Source: JAEUIE01 sp047602475
Lineage (GTDB): Bacteria; Planctomycetota; Planctomycetia; Gemmatales; HRBIN36
Assembly (NCBI GenBank): GCA_047602475.1
Contig: JASGHE010000002.1
Span: forward strand, 1,612,001 to 1,676,000
Reading direction: 5' to 3'
Length of the DNA stretch: 64,000 nucleotides
Both the position numbers and the translations under genes were made by a program. Below are positions 19,532 to 28,838 of this stretch, piece by piece; within the stretch, counting starts at the first letter, position 1; each line of letters begins with the position of its first letter. The notes beneath the pieces are model-generated. The model saw only the letters and a program-made list of their open reading frames with translations. It had not been told where the DNA came from and did not search any database.

Positions 19532-21164
19532 TCACGTTGGGACCTGCTCGCCCCATTCCACGTTCTGCGCTTTCTGGCAACCGGGACAGACCACTTCTGA
19601 CCCGAGTTGTATTCCACTGGCACGCAGCGGCTTGGCGCAGCTGAAACACATGCAGTCGTACAGATGCTTGCCGATCTGTTTCTTCACGTCTTCGGGCACA
19701 TCATCCAGTGCCAGATCGTTGGCATCAAGGGTACTTAACAAAGCTTTCGACATCGCTTTAATTTTTGACAGCCTCGTAGCCAACCGTCGGAGCGATGCTT
19801 CAAAGAGGTTGCGAGCCAAGCGGCCATTTCCGAACCGTTCATTGCGTTGTTTCCAGTGCCAGGTAAGTCCATCAATCAGTGATGCACGTGTTTTGGAGGG
19901 CAGAGCGTAATGATCGCGCTGGCAGAATGATTGAAAGATGCGACATAATTCAACAGGTGTATAGTCTGCAAACTGCAAGGTGCGGCCGAAACGAGATGCG
20001 AGGCCGGGGTTAGTGCACAACAGGTTCTCCATGGGTTCCGGGTAGCCGGCGAGGATGACTACAATGCGATCTCGCTGATCTTCCATGCGTTTGAGCAGCG
20101 TTTGCACTGCTTCCGCCCCATAAGGGTCTTCGCCATCGTTGACGAGGCTGTAGGCTTCATCGATGAAGAGTACACCATCGAGAGCTTCATCAAAGCGTGT
20201 ATTCACCTTGGTAGCTGTCTGCCCGGCATACTCAGCGACGAGACCGCCACGATCGGTTTCGACGAGATGGCCTTTCTTGAGAAAGCCCAGCGCCCCCAGC
20301 AGTTTGCCATAGAGCCTGGCGACGGTCGTTTTGCCGGTCCCGGGGTTACCTGAGAAGATGGCGTGTAGGCTGATCTTGGTCACGGGCAGACCATGCTGCT
20401 GTCGTTGCTTCTGCATTGTAAGGAAGTGAACAAGTTCTTTGACATCGCGCTTGACCGCAGCCAGGCCGATAAGGTCGTCGAGTTCCTTAAGCAGGCTATC
20501 CAGGTCGACCAGATCAGCAGGAACGGCCAGTGGCTTGTGGGCCTCTTCTTTTGCTACTTCACTTTTGACCTGCTGAGCTGTCTTCTTTCCAGGCTGGGCT
20601 TTGGTGGTTGGCGGCGGTCTTTGGCTGTCATCGCTGACATCAGCTCGAATGGGATGGAGTATCCGTTGCAGTTCGCTATGTACCCATCGAAGGTAGTTCG
20701 TCTCCTGTTCGCCCGATTGGCCATCAGCGCCTGAGTAGTTGTGCCAGCCGGATGGCCATCGTTTCGAATTCGGCCAAACGATCATGAAAGGCGGGCAATC
20801 GCTCAAAAGGCCAGAGCAGGTCTTCCCAGCGATAGGGATCCTGTTGAGCATGCTTGATCAGCACCGCTTTGACGTTCTCATCGGTGAAAGGCCGCTGCCA
20901 GAGTTGAGTGAAGATACGACGGCAGAGTTGCACTTCGTTGCTGGTCAGCTTGCGATCAGCCAGCACCATGCCATGGATGATTTTGAGAAAGAGGCCTCGG
21001 AATAGGTCTTGTATCTGGGAACGAAATTCGGCGGGGTTCTCCACGGCCTTGGGACTGGCCTTGATATAGTCCCGGCAGCAATCGTCGTAGAGCCGCTGGC
21101 CATCGAGGACGAGTTGTTCCGCTTCGATGCACAGTCGATCAAAGGCTTCAGAATCCAGGGCCAT
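19532..21164 (-). CDS. CbbX/SpoVK-type AAA ATPase with TerB-like N-terminal region and C-terminal zinc ribbon (frameshifted)
   Basis: The N-terminal part (from about 21164; ATG 21203 is an alternative) is helical and resembles TerB-like domains (GMVLADRKLTSNEVQLCRRIF). It stops at 20724. The AAA frame runs from 20851 without a good start and becomes protein-like at about 20735 (ADGQSGEQETNYLRWVHSEL). One extra base near 20730-20740 would join them. The AAA module has Walker A SGNPGTGKTTVARL, a pore-loop-like region, GVLFIDEAYSL (Walker B) and an arginine finger in LASRFGRTL. The C-terminus carries CFSC...CPGC, a zinc ribbon. CbbX/SpoVK relatives remodel protein complexes; the client is unknown. 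Confidence 0.85.
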
Positions 21165-21322
21165 GGTGCGGTCCGGCTTGGTAAGAAACGCACATCGTAA
21201 CATTGATTGCAGCAAAGATATAGAGTGTAAATCCGAGGGATTACTCGCAAAATCGACTCCCCATCACAGGGTTGATCGGTTATCATAACCTTCAGTTGAA
21301 AGCTCTCTGCGAGGTTCTCTCC

Positions 21323-23074
21323 ATGTATCTGGCCACGCTCCTGCTTGCTTCGCTGGTCTCGTTTAATCCGTCGGTACCCGTCGGCACCAAGATCTCGAAT
21401 ATCACCTTCAAGGATATTCGCTACCTGCCGCGTTCCCTTGATGATTTCAAGGAGAAGAAGGCCTTTGTTCTGGTCTTCGTCGATAAGTCGTGCCCGGTGG
21501 CCCAGAAGTACCTGCCCGTATTGCAGGAGATGGAGACGCAGTTCGGATCTAAGGGCGTTCAGTTCATCGCTGTGAACCCCAGTCCCGATGATTCCATACT
21601 CGAAATGTCGGCTCAGGCGGTTTCACTGAACATGAAGTTCCCCTTCGTCAAAGACTTTGGTGGCAAGGCTGCCAAGGTTCTTGGTGTGGAGCGAGTTCCT
21701 ACGGTTGTTATCCTCAACGATCAGAGAGTGATCGTCTATCGTGGCCGTGTCGATGATGCTGTTCGATTGGGCGGCACTCGTGCGGAACCGACCCGCAAGG
21801 ATCTGCAAGTGGCTCTAGATGAAGTGCTGGCCGGCAAAACGGTTACTACTCCTGAGACAGTGGTCGATGGTTGTGTCATTACATTCATGGAAGAAGGAAC
21901 CGACGCTAAGCCGGTGAACTTTGCTGAACATGTCGAGCCGATCATTCGCAAGCATTGCATGGACTGTCACAAGGTAGGAACAGTGGCTCCGTTTGCTCTG
22001 CTCAATTATGATCAGGTAAAGGCTAAGGCTGCTACCATTGCCGAAGTAGTCCGCGAAGAACGCATGCCGCCGTGGTACGGTCATGGGGAAATCAACCCGT
22101 TCGCCAACAAGCGGGGCCTGACTGATAAGGAAAAAGAGACCGTGATTGCCTGGGTGAAGCAGGGCAAGCCAAGCGGTGACTTGAGCAAGGTGCCTGAAGT
22201 CCCAGCTGATTTCAAACAGCCTACCGAATGGATCATCGGTAAGCCTGACCTGGTGCTTTCCACCGGCAGCTACGATCTCCCAGCCAGCGGTGACATTGAT
22301 TATAAGTATGCCATCCTTCCCTATGTCTTCACCGAAGATACCTGGGTGCAGGATATCCAGATCAAGCCTGAGAACAACAAGAACGTCCACCATGCCAACC
22401 TGGCTTACTTCGTGATGGGCGAGAAGTTCAACATGAACAACTTCCTTACGGGGTATGTGCCGGGCGGTATTCCCATGCAGCTTGAACCGGGTGTGGGTAT
22501 CAAGATCGCCAAAGGCTCAGTGCTTGGCCTACAGATTCACTTTGTCTCCACAGGCAAGCCTGATAAAGGCAAGGTCAGCGTGGGTCTCAAGTTTGCGAAA
22601 GGTGAACTCAAGAAGCAGCTGCGATTCCATCTTTTCGTAGATAATCACTTTGCCATCCCGCCCGAAGCCACCGCCTTCCCGGTGAGCGCCAAGTGGACGG
22701 TGCCTGATGATATTATCGGTGTCGGCCTGTTCACCCACATGCACGTTCGCGGCAAAGACATGACCTTCTACTCTGCCAAGCCAAACAAAGAGAAGGAACA
22801 ACTGCTGATGGTGCCCAACTACAGCTTTGAATGGCAGATCGGCTACGCCTGGCCTGTAGGTGCTGTCAAGTTCCCTCAAGGCACAAAGTTCGAGTGCATC
22901 GCCCACTTCGATAACTCGACCTTTAACCCGTACAACCCCAACCCCAAGGCGACTGTGCGTGAAGGCCAGCAGACCCACCAGGAAATGATGAATGGCTTCT
23001 TCTTCTACGTGAAGGAGAACGAGAACCTGGGATATAAGATGGACGGTGCGACGGGGCGGGTGAAGAAGCAATAG
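21323..23074 (+). CDS. Redoxin - cytochrome c - copper monooxygenase-like fusion protein
   Basis: A 583-aa exported protein from ATG 21323 (MYLATLLLASLVSFN; an in-frame TTG upstream is less likely). Domain 1 (about 25-165) is a thioredoxin fold of the TlpA/AhpC type, with CPVA at 57-60 instead of CxxC, so only one cysteine. Domain 2 has a heme motif CMDCH at 212-216 followed by MPPWYG, typical of planctomycete PSCyt. Domain 3 (about 320-570) resembles the type II copper ascorbate-dependent monooxygenases: HH at 356-357, LQIHF, and the HMH pair at 472 and 474. The electron path redoxin-heme-copper is an inference. Followed by a strong terminator. Confidence 0.85.
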   Translation: MYLATLLLASLVSFNPSVPVGTKISNITFKDIRYLPRSLDDFKEKKAFVLVFVDKSCPVAQKYLPVLQEMETQFGSKGVQFIAVNPSPDDSILEMSAQAVSLNMKFPFVKDFGGKAAKVLGVERVPTVVILNDQRVIVYRGRVDDAVRLGGTRAEPTRKDLQVALDEVLAGKTVTTPETVVDGCVITFMEEGTDAKPVNFAEHVEPIIRKHCMDCHKVGTVAPFALLNYDQVKAKAATIAEVVREERMPPWYGHGEINPFANKRGLTDKEKETVIAWVKQGKPSGDLSKVPEVPADFKQPTEWIIGKPDLVLSTGSYDLPASGDIDYKYAILPYVFTEDTWVQDIQIKPENNKNVHHANLAYFVMGEKFNMNNFLTGYVPGGIPMQLEPGVGIKIAKGSVLGLQIHFVSTGKPDKGKVSVGLKFAKGELKKQLRFHLFVDNHFAIPPEATAFPVSAKWTVPDDIIGVGLFTHMHVRGKDMTFYSAKPNKEKEQLLMVPNYSFEWQIGYAWPVGAVKFPQGTKFECIAHFDNSTFNPYNPNPKATVREGQQTHQEMMNGFFFYVKENENLGYKMDGATGRVKKQ

Positions 23075-23108
23075 CCAACCTTGTAATCAATTGTGATACT
23101 GTGGACTG

Positions 23109-23131
23109 GTCCCCGGAAAGATTCCGGGGAC
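23109..23131 (+). terminator. Intrinsic terminator after the redoxin-cytochrome fusion
   Basis: A 10-bp stem GTCCCCGGAA / TTCCGGGGAC with a 3-nt loop is followed directly by six T. It lies 35 nt beyond the stop codon. Confidence 0.92.
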
Positions 23132-23353
23132 TTTTTTATTGTTGGTGTCGGCGTTACACTCGATCGCCCGAGACAGATTGAACATGGAAATTGTGTAGTG
23201 ACACGACTATTTTAGGGAAAAAGGGTATTTAGTGCGAAAGACTCCAGATTCCAGCTCCGTATTGATAGGCGAGGCAAAGAGTTCCTCTTGTCTCGATTCA
23301 GGTTTTTCTGGCTCGAGGACATGATTAACTTCTAACGGGCAGGAGTCTAACGG

Positions 23354-24175
23354 ATGAAATCCAAAACACTTGTGGCAATCAGCGTGTTGATGCTGGCCAT
23401 GGGGCAGGTATCAGCGCAGATCCCTTTACCCGCTGCTAGTTACTACTTCAACAACACACTGGCGGCCCAGGAAGGAGGGGTGCCTGCCCTAGTCCCTACT
23501 GATCCACTGGGAACCAATGGCTATCTGCTACAGTCGGTCTTTGGACAGAATCGAACGGTGTATGCCTTCAACGGCAATGCGATACCGAATGCAAATCAAG
23601 CTGGATTGACACTGAATACGACGGGGTTGGTCGATCCCATCAACTACTCAGCCGAACTAGTCTTTCAGTTCACAGAAAGGCCCAACTCCTGGCGGCGCAT
23701 TATTGATGTCACGAACAGACAATCCGATACCGGTTTCTATGTGAACCCTACCAACAATCTCGCCATATTTCCGACATCAGGAAGTTCATCACTGTTCACC
23801 AATGATGTCTATCATCATGTCGTTCTGACCGTGACCAGCGGCTCTACGGCCAATGGTTATCTCGATGGTGTTCTGCAATTTTCTACCTCGACGGCACTCA
23901 TGAACATCAACAACGTCGATAACCCGGGTAATTTACTGCATCTCTTTATTGACAATGTCGTGAACCTGCCCATTGATGAGTATTCCAGCGGCGATATCGC
24001 GCTCTTTCGGCTGTATGATGCGGTGCTGAGCGACACGGATGTTCAGACGTTGGCTGCCGCTCCCTTTGCGGTGCCTGAGCCTTCAACAGTGGTGCTCGCC
24101 TCTTTGGCAATAGCAGGGTTTGTCGGGTATCGTCGACTGTCCAACGGGCGTTTGAAGGCCGGAAGTCGAGCTTGA
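23354..24175 (+). CDS. PEP-CTERM protein with LamG-like domain
   Basis: A 273-aa secreted protein with a signal peptide (MKSKTLVAISVLMLAMGQVSAQ). The middle (about residues 70-235) reads as a concanavalin/LamG beta sandwich (YHHVVLTVTSGSTANGYLDG, GDIALFRLYDAVLSDTDVQTL). It ends with VPEPSTVVLASLAIAGFVGYRR: the PEP motif, a helix and an arginine cluster that are the sorting signal for exosortase. No exosortase gene is in the window. The next gene is a sigma-54 activator. The preceding 280 bases hold only the upstream terminator and presumably the promoter. Confidence 0.92.
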   Translation: MKSKTLVAISVLMLAMGQVSAQIPLPAASYYFNNTLAAQEGGVPALVPTDPLGTNGYLLQSVFGQNRTVYAFNGNAIPNANQAGLTLNTTGLVDPINYSAELVFQFTERPNSWRRIIDVTNRQSDTGFYVNPTNNLAIFPTSGSSSLFTNDVYHHVVLTVTSGSTANGYLDGVLQFSTSTALMNINNVDNPGNLLHLFIDNVVNLPIDEYSSGDIALFRLYDAVLSDTDVQTLAAAPFAVPEPSTVVLASLAIAGFVGYRRLSNGRLKAGSRA

Positions 24176-24252
24176 CCAATTCCTGATTTTCAACGTATGC
24201 TGGCGACTCAAACTTCGGCCAGGGAGGGCCGTGCTTGATTCCGTCGCCCGCT

Positions 24253-25257
24253 ATGAACGACTGCACGATTGAGAAGATACGCCAAGCGCTGACCGGCTGG
24301 ACCCCCAGTCTCGTGCCGCTTGCGGAGAATCTGGCTCTGGCGGCAGAACACGATGTCACTGTCCTGCTTACGGGCGAAACTGGCACCGGTAAGACACACC
24401 TCGCCCGGCTCATTCACGAACACTCGTTGCGGCGGGATCATCGGTTCGTCGCAGTGCCTTGTGGTGCCTTGTCGCCCCATCTCATCGAGAGTGAGTTCTT
24501 CGGCCACACCAAGGGCGCCTTCACCGGGGCTGATCGGCCCCGCAAGGGTCGCTTCTCGTTGGCTGGATCGGGAACGCTTCTACTCGATGAAATCGATGCT
24601 TTGCCGCTCGATCAGCAAGCTAATCTCCTGAGGGTTGTCGAATCGGGCGAGTTCGAACCGCTCGGCTCCGAAACCACCGAAAAGGCTCACTGTCGGATCA
24701 TCGCAGCCAGCAACCGTGAGCTTTCCGAGGAAGTCGCAGCCGGCCGTTTCCGTGAGGATTTGTACTACCGGCTGCATGTGATCTGCTTCTCGCTTCAGCC
24801 GTTGCGTGATCGTGTGCAGGACATCCCGACGCTTGCCCAGGGGATGACGCAGCGTTACGCCTTCAAGTTCTCCAAGACTATCGAACAGATCGATCCTGAC
24901 TGTCTGCAAGCACTGACCATCTATCCCTGGCCCGGCAACATTCGGGAGCTCGAGAACATTCTGCAACTGGCGGTGCTGCAATCGACTGGCCCGGTGCTGT
25001 TACGATCACATCTGCCTGCGCACATTCAACAGGGACAGGCCAACCGGGTACTGGTGACCCTACCGCCCACGCTGGAATCTCAACGTGATCAAGCTGAGAA
25101 GGAATCGATCCAGGCTGCCTTAGAAGAACAGGACTTCCAGCGCACCGCCGCCGCCCGGCAACTCGGCATCAGCCGGGTGACGCTGTACAAGAAGATGAAA
25201 AAGTTCGGGCTATTGGGAACGAAGCAGATGGCGATGAAGCTCAGGGAGTCGGCTTAG
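24253..25257 (+). CDS. Sigma-54-dependent transcriptional activator without receiver domain
   Basis: A 334-aa bacterial enhancer-binding protein. The AAA domain starts almost at the N-terminus: Walker A GETGTGKT (41-48), the sigma-54-contacting GAFTGA loop (88-93), Walker B GTLLLDEIDAL and the R-finger region. A C-terminal Fis-type HTH (FQRTAAARQLGISRVTLYKKMK) binds DNA. There is no receiver, GAF or PAS domain, so it is either constitutively competent or regulated in trans. A TTG at 24235 is in frame and well placed behind AGGGAGGG, so a six-residue longer start is possible. It lies just downstream of the PEP-CTERM gene on the same strand. Confidence 0.9.
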   Translation: MNDCTIEKIRQALTGWTPSLVPLAENLALAAEHDVTVLLTGETGTGKTHLARLIHEHSLRRDHRFVAVPCGALSPHLIESEFFGHTKGAFTGADRPRKGRFSLAGSGTLLLDEIDALPLDQQANLLRVVESGEFEPLGSETTEKAHCRIIAASNRELSEEVAAGRFREDLYYRLHVICFSLQPLRDRVQDIPTLAQGMTQRYAFKFSKTIEQIDPDCLQALTIYPWPGNIRELENILQLAVLQSTGPVLLRSHLPAHIQQGQANRVLVTLPPTLESQRDQAEKESIQAALEEQDFQRTAAARQLGISRVTLYKKMKKFGLLGTKQMAMKLRESA

Positions 25258-26797
25258 GCAGTTTTCGAGTCTGCCGTCGCCAGAGAAAAATAAAGATCAA
25301 TACAGCAATGAAAGTACCAGTGATTTTATTCCACCAAGGTGAGTAAAAGGTAAGTGGCATCTGAAACACTTGTGCGAGAGTTCCCTGTTTTGTTTGTTTC
25401 TCAGTACTAATCTGATGAACTATCAGCAGATACTTGCTATCGGGGCTTATCTGCCATCGGTGGTCACCAGTCCAACCTGGATAGGTACGTCCAGACTTCC
25501 AATCATAGATCGAAGTGCTGGGGCGAATAATCCACGGCTCAACAGCTTTGAAGAATACACCAGTCCCCATCTTGTCTTTAATGAATTTTGAAAGCGTTGT
25601 TTGACCATCATTCGGAACAATGCTCTGCAAACCTTGTGTGAGTGCCACTCCTACTTCAGCATGGTCCCATGAGTATTTGTCGATGCTTTCTACTTCGGAG
25701 GAGTTCTTGATCCTCTTGAGTTCATAGGTCAATCTTGAGTTGTTGCCATTACTTCGTTTCAGGTACCACAAGCTCCCATCGTCACTCTTCATCACCTGTT
25801 TCATGACGAAGTAATTCTCAGAAATGCCGTGTAACTTATCAAGTGGTTGACCTGTAGTGATGTTAAGCAAATCAAAGTTGTCAGAGGCGAACGACCCGGC
25901 TGATTGTGGAGATTGAACAACATAGAGATCATCATTAATAAATTCTGCAGGCGATTTGTGGGCGTATCGACTAACCTCAGGTAGATTCGTCATCCAGCAT
26001 TCCTTGTGAACATCCCAAAAGCAGGAGAACTTCATACCTTCAAAGGCTTCTTTGGCGATGGAGGCATCGCTGCGGGTGCAGATAACGAAGAGGCCGTTAG
26101 GTGAGATAGTAATCTGAGCATCGCTCCAGCCTCCATCAAGAACAAACTGGCTGACAATCTGTTTCTTTGGAATGCTGGTAATCGAATACAAGTACGGGGT
26201 GGAGCAGGTAGTTAATTGTGATACGTGGCCAAGCATGAGTGATGCTGGAGATTGCATGGGCATGAATGCATCGGAGAGTACTGCATTCAACGGCAATGGG
26301 CAGCGTATCACGCATGAACTGCTTCGTTTATAAATATTACCAAACAAAGTCGAAAAACGATCATCTTCATCATAACCGTGGAAGGGCTGGAATCGTTTTG
26401 TAAGTGGATCGACGCAGACGTAAGGGGTTTGCCTGGAAGGATCAGGTTTCGGGGGCCTGGCGAGATAAACGTAAGGCTCCCGTGATAGAGAATTGTCTTT
26501 GCCTGTGGTGCGTTTGAGCTTAGGCTCAATCTCGCTTATGGGGGTGTAGTACTTGCTCTCATCAATGTTGAAGCCTTCGCCGTTTTTCAGATTGTAAATA
26601 GTGACACCGTTGCCGGGAGTAAACACCAACAGGCTTCCCAAATGGAGTATGGCTCCTTCATTCTCCTTTAGTTGAACCTCGAATAAGGGCTTGGGATCGA
26701 GAAGCAGGTTTATTCCCCATGCTGCCAACAAACCCAGTGGCAGGGCAATTAGAAACGGCAACACGATACTTCGTTTAGGTTGTAGCAAAGCAAACAC
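25241..26797 (-). CDS. Membrane-anchored hypothetical protein with one helix at each end
   Basis: About 518 aa if it starts at GTG 26797; the frame is open to 26902 but that would overlap the glycosylasparaginase gene. An N-terminal helix (VLPFLIALPLGLLAAWGINLLL) and a C-terminal helix (GTFIAVLIFIFLWRR) bracket a large extracytoplasmic region with beta-propeller-like features (LHLGSLLVFTPGNGVTIYNLKNG, WQISPDSKYLLIVHQ). The overall plan matches the protein encoded at 58145-59875, including the W-W motif before the last helix. No enzymatic motif is seen. It converges with the sigma-54 activator gene, overlapping its 3' end by 17 bp. Confidence 0.7.
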   Translation of the reverse strand: MFALLQPKRSIVLPFLIALPLGLLAAWGINLLLDPKPLFEVQLKENEGAILHLGSLLVFTPGNGVTIYNLKNGEGFNIDESKYYTPISEIEPKLKRTTGKDNSLSREPYVYLARPPKPDPSRQTPYVCVDPLTKRFQPFHGYDEDDRFSTLFGNIYKRSSSCVIRCPLPLNAVLSDAFMPMQSPASLMLGHVSQLTTCSTPYLYSITSIPKKQIVSQFVLDGGWSDAQITISPNGLFVICTRSDASIAKEAFEGMKFSCFWDVHKECWMTNLPEVSRYAHKSPAEFINDDLYVVQSPQSAGSFASDNFDLLNITTGQPLDKLHGISENYFVMKQVMKSDDGSLWYLKRSNGNNSRLTYELKRIKNSSEVESIDKYSWDHAEVGVALTQGLQSIVPNDGQTTLSKFIKDKMGTGVFFKAVEPWIIRPSTSIYDWKSGRTYPGWTGDHRWQISPDSKYLLIVHQISTEKQTKQGTLAQVFQMPLTFYSPWWNKITGTFIAVLIFIFLWRRQTRKLPKPTP

Positions 26798-26835
26798 CTT
26801 ACACGAAATCCTTGTACTAACTACCTGCCAGTACT

Positions 26836-27975
26836 CTAATCCAACGGCGAACCATCCAGCAGCGCCTCGCAGTCCACCAACTTCGGGCCGTTTTCGTTGC
26901 ACACGGCATACTGCCCATAGTGGCTTGGCTTGATGCCGCTCACCGGAAACATGCTGACGCCGGCAAACTCGCCATTCTTGTTGATGATGTAGAACTTCAC
27001 GTTGAAGTTGGGTTGGCCGCGCTTGTTCTTGAGTCGCTTATCGGTGGTGGCTGCCTTGATGCGGCGGAGGGCGGTCATGCCGGCGTCTTTGGGTGATTTG
27101 CCCCGGCGCATCTCTTCGATCACCAGGAATGAACTGAGGCCGTAGAGATTTGTCTCGCCACGGCCGGTGGAGCCTGCTGCACCCACTTCGTTATCGACAT
27201 AGAGGCCGGCCCCCAGTACCGGCGAATCGCCCACCCGGCCCGGAATCTTCCATGCCAGCCCGCTGGTGGTGGTGACGCCGCACAGGTCTCCCTTGCTGTT
27301 GATGCCGTTGCAGTTGATGGTGCCAAAGACGTGGTCGAAATTGATGCGTCCCTCACGGCACATCTCGATGGTTGCCTTCCAGCTTGCTTCAGCACGTTTT
27401 GCGGGGTCAGGATAATGATGCGGATCGGTGCGGCGTTTCCATTCGAGCCATTGTTGGCGAGAGTTGGGCGTGTTGAGATCGTCCTCGATCTTGAACCCAA
27501 ACTGCTTGGCGAAGGTTTGAGCATCTTTGCCGACCAGCAGATGATGATCGGTATTGTCCATTACCGCCTTGGCTACCAGCGACGGCGTGCGTACCCCTTC
27601 CAAGCACGCCACCGCCCCGGCCCGTTTCGTGGGGCCATGCATGCAACTGGCGTCGAGTTGTACCACACCGTTGGCATTGGGCAAGCCGCCGTAGCCGACG
27701 CTGTCGTCTTCGGGATCAAGTTCGCAGAGGTTGACACCGGCGATGAGGGCATCGAGAACATCCTTGCCTTCGATGATCATGTCGTAGGCGAGGGCAACGG
27801 TCGTCTTCTTGCCCCCGTTGGTATACATGTTGCCGTTATCAGAACTGATGACGACGGGCTTGATTTCGGAGGGGATGTAGAAAGCAGGAGCCGAGCGGGG
27901 AGCGGTGGCGACGATGGTGGAAGCGGCGGCGGAGGTAGTGAGAAACTGACGGCGAGACAGCGTCGTGCGTGGCAT
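26836..27975 (-). CDS. Glycosylasparaginase (N4-(beta-N-acetylglucosaminyl)-L-asparaginase), Tat-exported
   Basis: Ntn-hydrolase that releases aspartate from GlcNAc-asparagine or related isoaspartyl substrates. The 379-aa precursor begins MPRTTLSRRQFLTTSAAAS, a twin-arginine signal. GYGGLPN near residue 95 and ...GVTTTSGLAWKIPGRVGDSPVLGAGLYVD near 233-260 are diagnostic; the first threonine of GVTTTSG (about Thr235) should be the nucleophile freed by autocleavage. GAAGSTGRGE follows in the beta chain. Planctomycetes often encode these with other glycan- and protein-degrading enzymes. The downstream membrane-protein gene lies 38 nt after the stop. Confidence 0.93.
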   Translation of the reverse strand: MPRTTLSRRQFLTTSAAASTIVATAPRSAPAFYIPSEIKPVVISSDNGNMYTNGGKKTTVALAYDMIIEGKDVLDALIAGVNLCELDPEDDSVGYGGLPNANGVVQLDASCMHGPTKRAGAVACLEGVRTPSLVAKAVMDNTDHHLLVGKDAQTFAKQFGFKIEDDLNTPNSRQQWLEWKRRTDPHHYPDPAKRAEASWKATIEMCREGRINFDHVFGTINCNGINSKGDLCGVTTTSGLAWKIPGRVGDSPVLGAGLYVDNEVGAAGSTGRGETNLYGLSSFLVIEEMRRGKSPKDAGMTALRRIKAATTDKRLKNKRGQPNFNVKFYIINKNGEFAGVSMFPVSGIKPSHYGQYAVCNENGPKLVDCEALLDGSPLD

Positions 27976-28050
27976 GAGGAACTCCAGGATAGATGGATGC
28001 AGTGTAACGTGAAGTACGGGGCCATTCCATGATATTTCGATGACCTCTCT

Positions 28051-28200
28051 CCTCTCCCCACTGGGGAGAGGGGCCGGGGGTGAGGGGGATATGGATCGAC
28101 TTTTCAGGTTATGAATCAGGCATCGTGCAAAACCAACATGGGTTAACTCGATTGAGAATCCCCCTCACCCCTAACCCCTCTCCCCAGTGGGGAGAGGGGG
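28051..28200. repeat. GC-rich inverted repeat pair flanking an intergenic spacer
   Basis: Unit A (about 28051-28089) and unit B (28159-28200) are near-perfect reverse complements, each containing CTCTCCCCACTGGGGAGAG, itself a palindrome, and an outer GGGTGAGGGGGA block. They enclose about 70 unique bases between the glycosylasparaginase and GNAT genes. The layout is that of a roughly 150-bp MITE-like element. Confidence 0.75.
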
Positions 28201-28248
28201 ACCAGATAGCAGCTTGACAACATTACCAACCATCGTCACCATAGAGCG

Positions 28249-28746
28249 ATGTCGAACGACAAAGCTCCCTACATTCTCCGTCCACATCGTCTTGACGACC
28301 TTCCCTGGGTTATCCGTCGCCACGGCGAACTCTATACCCAGGAGTTCGGATGGGATCATCGTTTTGAAGAGCTGGTTGCCGGTATCGTGGCGGAGTTTGA
28401 GAAGAACTACGACCCCGAACATGAACGTTGCTGGATTGCTGAGATGAACGGCGAACGGGTGGGGTGCGTCTTTGTCGTCAGGAAGAACGACGAGACCGCC
28501 AAGCTACGGATGCTACTGGTTGACAAGAAGGCACGTAGTTGCGGCCTGGGCGGGCAACTGATCAGCGAGTGCATCGATTTCGCCCGCTTGGTGGGCTATC
28601 GGAAGATGATTCTCTGGACGAGCGATGCGCTGCATGATGCCAGGCGGTTGTATGAACGTGCCGGGTTTCGTTTGGTTGAAGAAGAGCAGCATGCCATGTT
28701 TGGGCCGGTGATGATGGGGCAGACTTGGGAGATGGGAATAGGCTAA
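28249..28746 (+). CDS. GNAT-family N-acetyltransferase
   Basis: A 165-aa acetyl-CoA-dependent transferase. The acceptor is unknown. The GNAT core is visible: CWIAEMNGERVGCVFVV (beta 2-3), AKLRMLLVDKKARSCGLGGQLISECI (motif A with the R/Q-x-x-G-x-G/A acetyl-CoA loop as SCGLGG), and ARRLYERAGFRLVEEE (motif B). ATG 28249 is the first good start and lies just after the GC-rich repeat. It is monocistronic by position. Confidence 0.9.
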   Translation: MSNDKAPYILRPHRLDDLPWVIRRHGELYTQEFGWDHRFEELVAGIVAEFEKNYDPEHERCWIAEMNGERVGCVFVVRKNDETAKLRMLLVDKKARSCGLGGQLISECIDFARLVGYRKMILWTSDALHDARRLYERAGFRLVEEEQHAMFGPVMMGQTWEMGIG

Positions 28747-28838
28747 TTAATCAATGAATAGATTGACGCCAACAGACTGGAAGATTAACTTCCATAGGCA
28801 ACCTTGTATTGTCTTGGAAACTGGGAGTAAGCATAGTC

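Noticed and set aside
23180..23220. Possible sigma-54 promoter before the PEP-CTERM gene (TGACACGACTATTTTA)
   Set aside because: The second G of the -24 element and the GC of the -12 element are missing.
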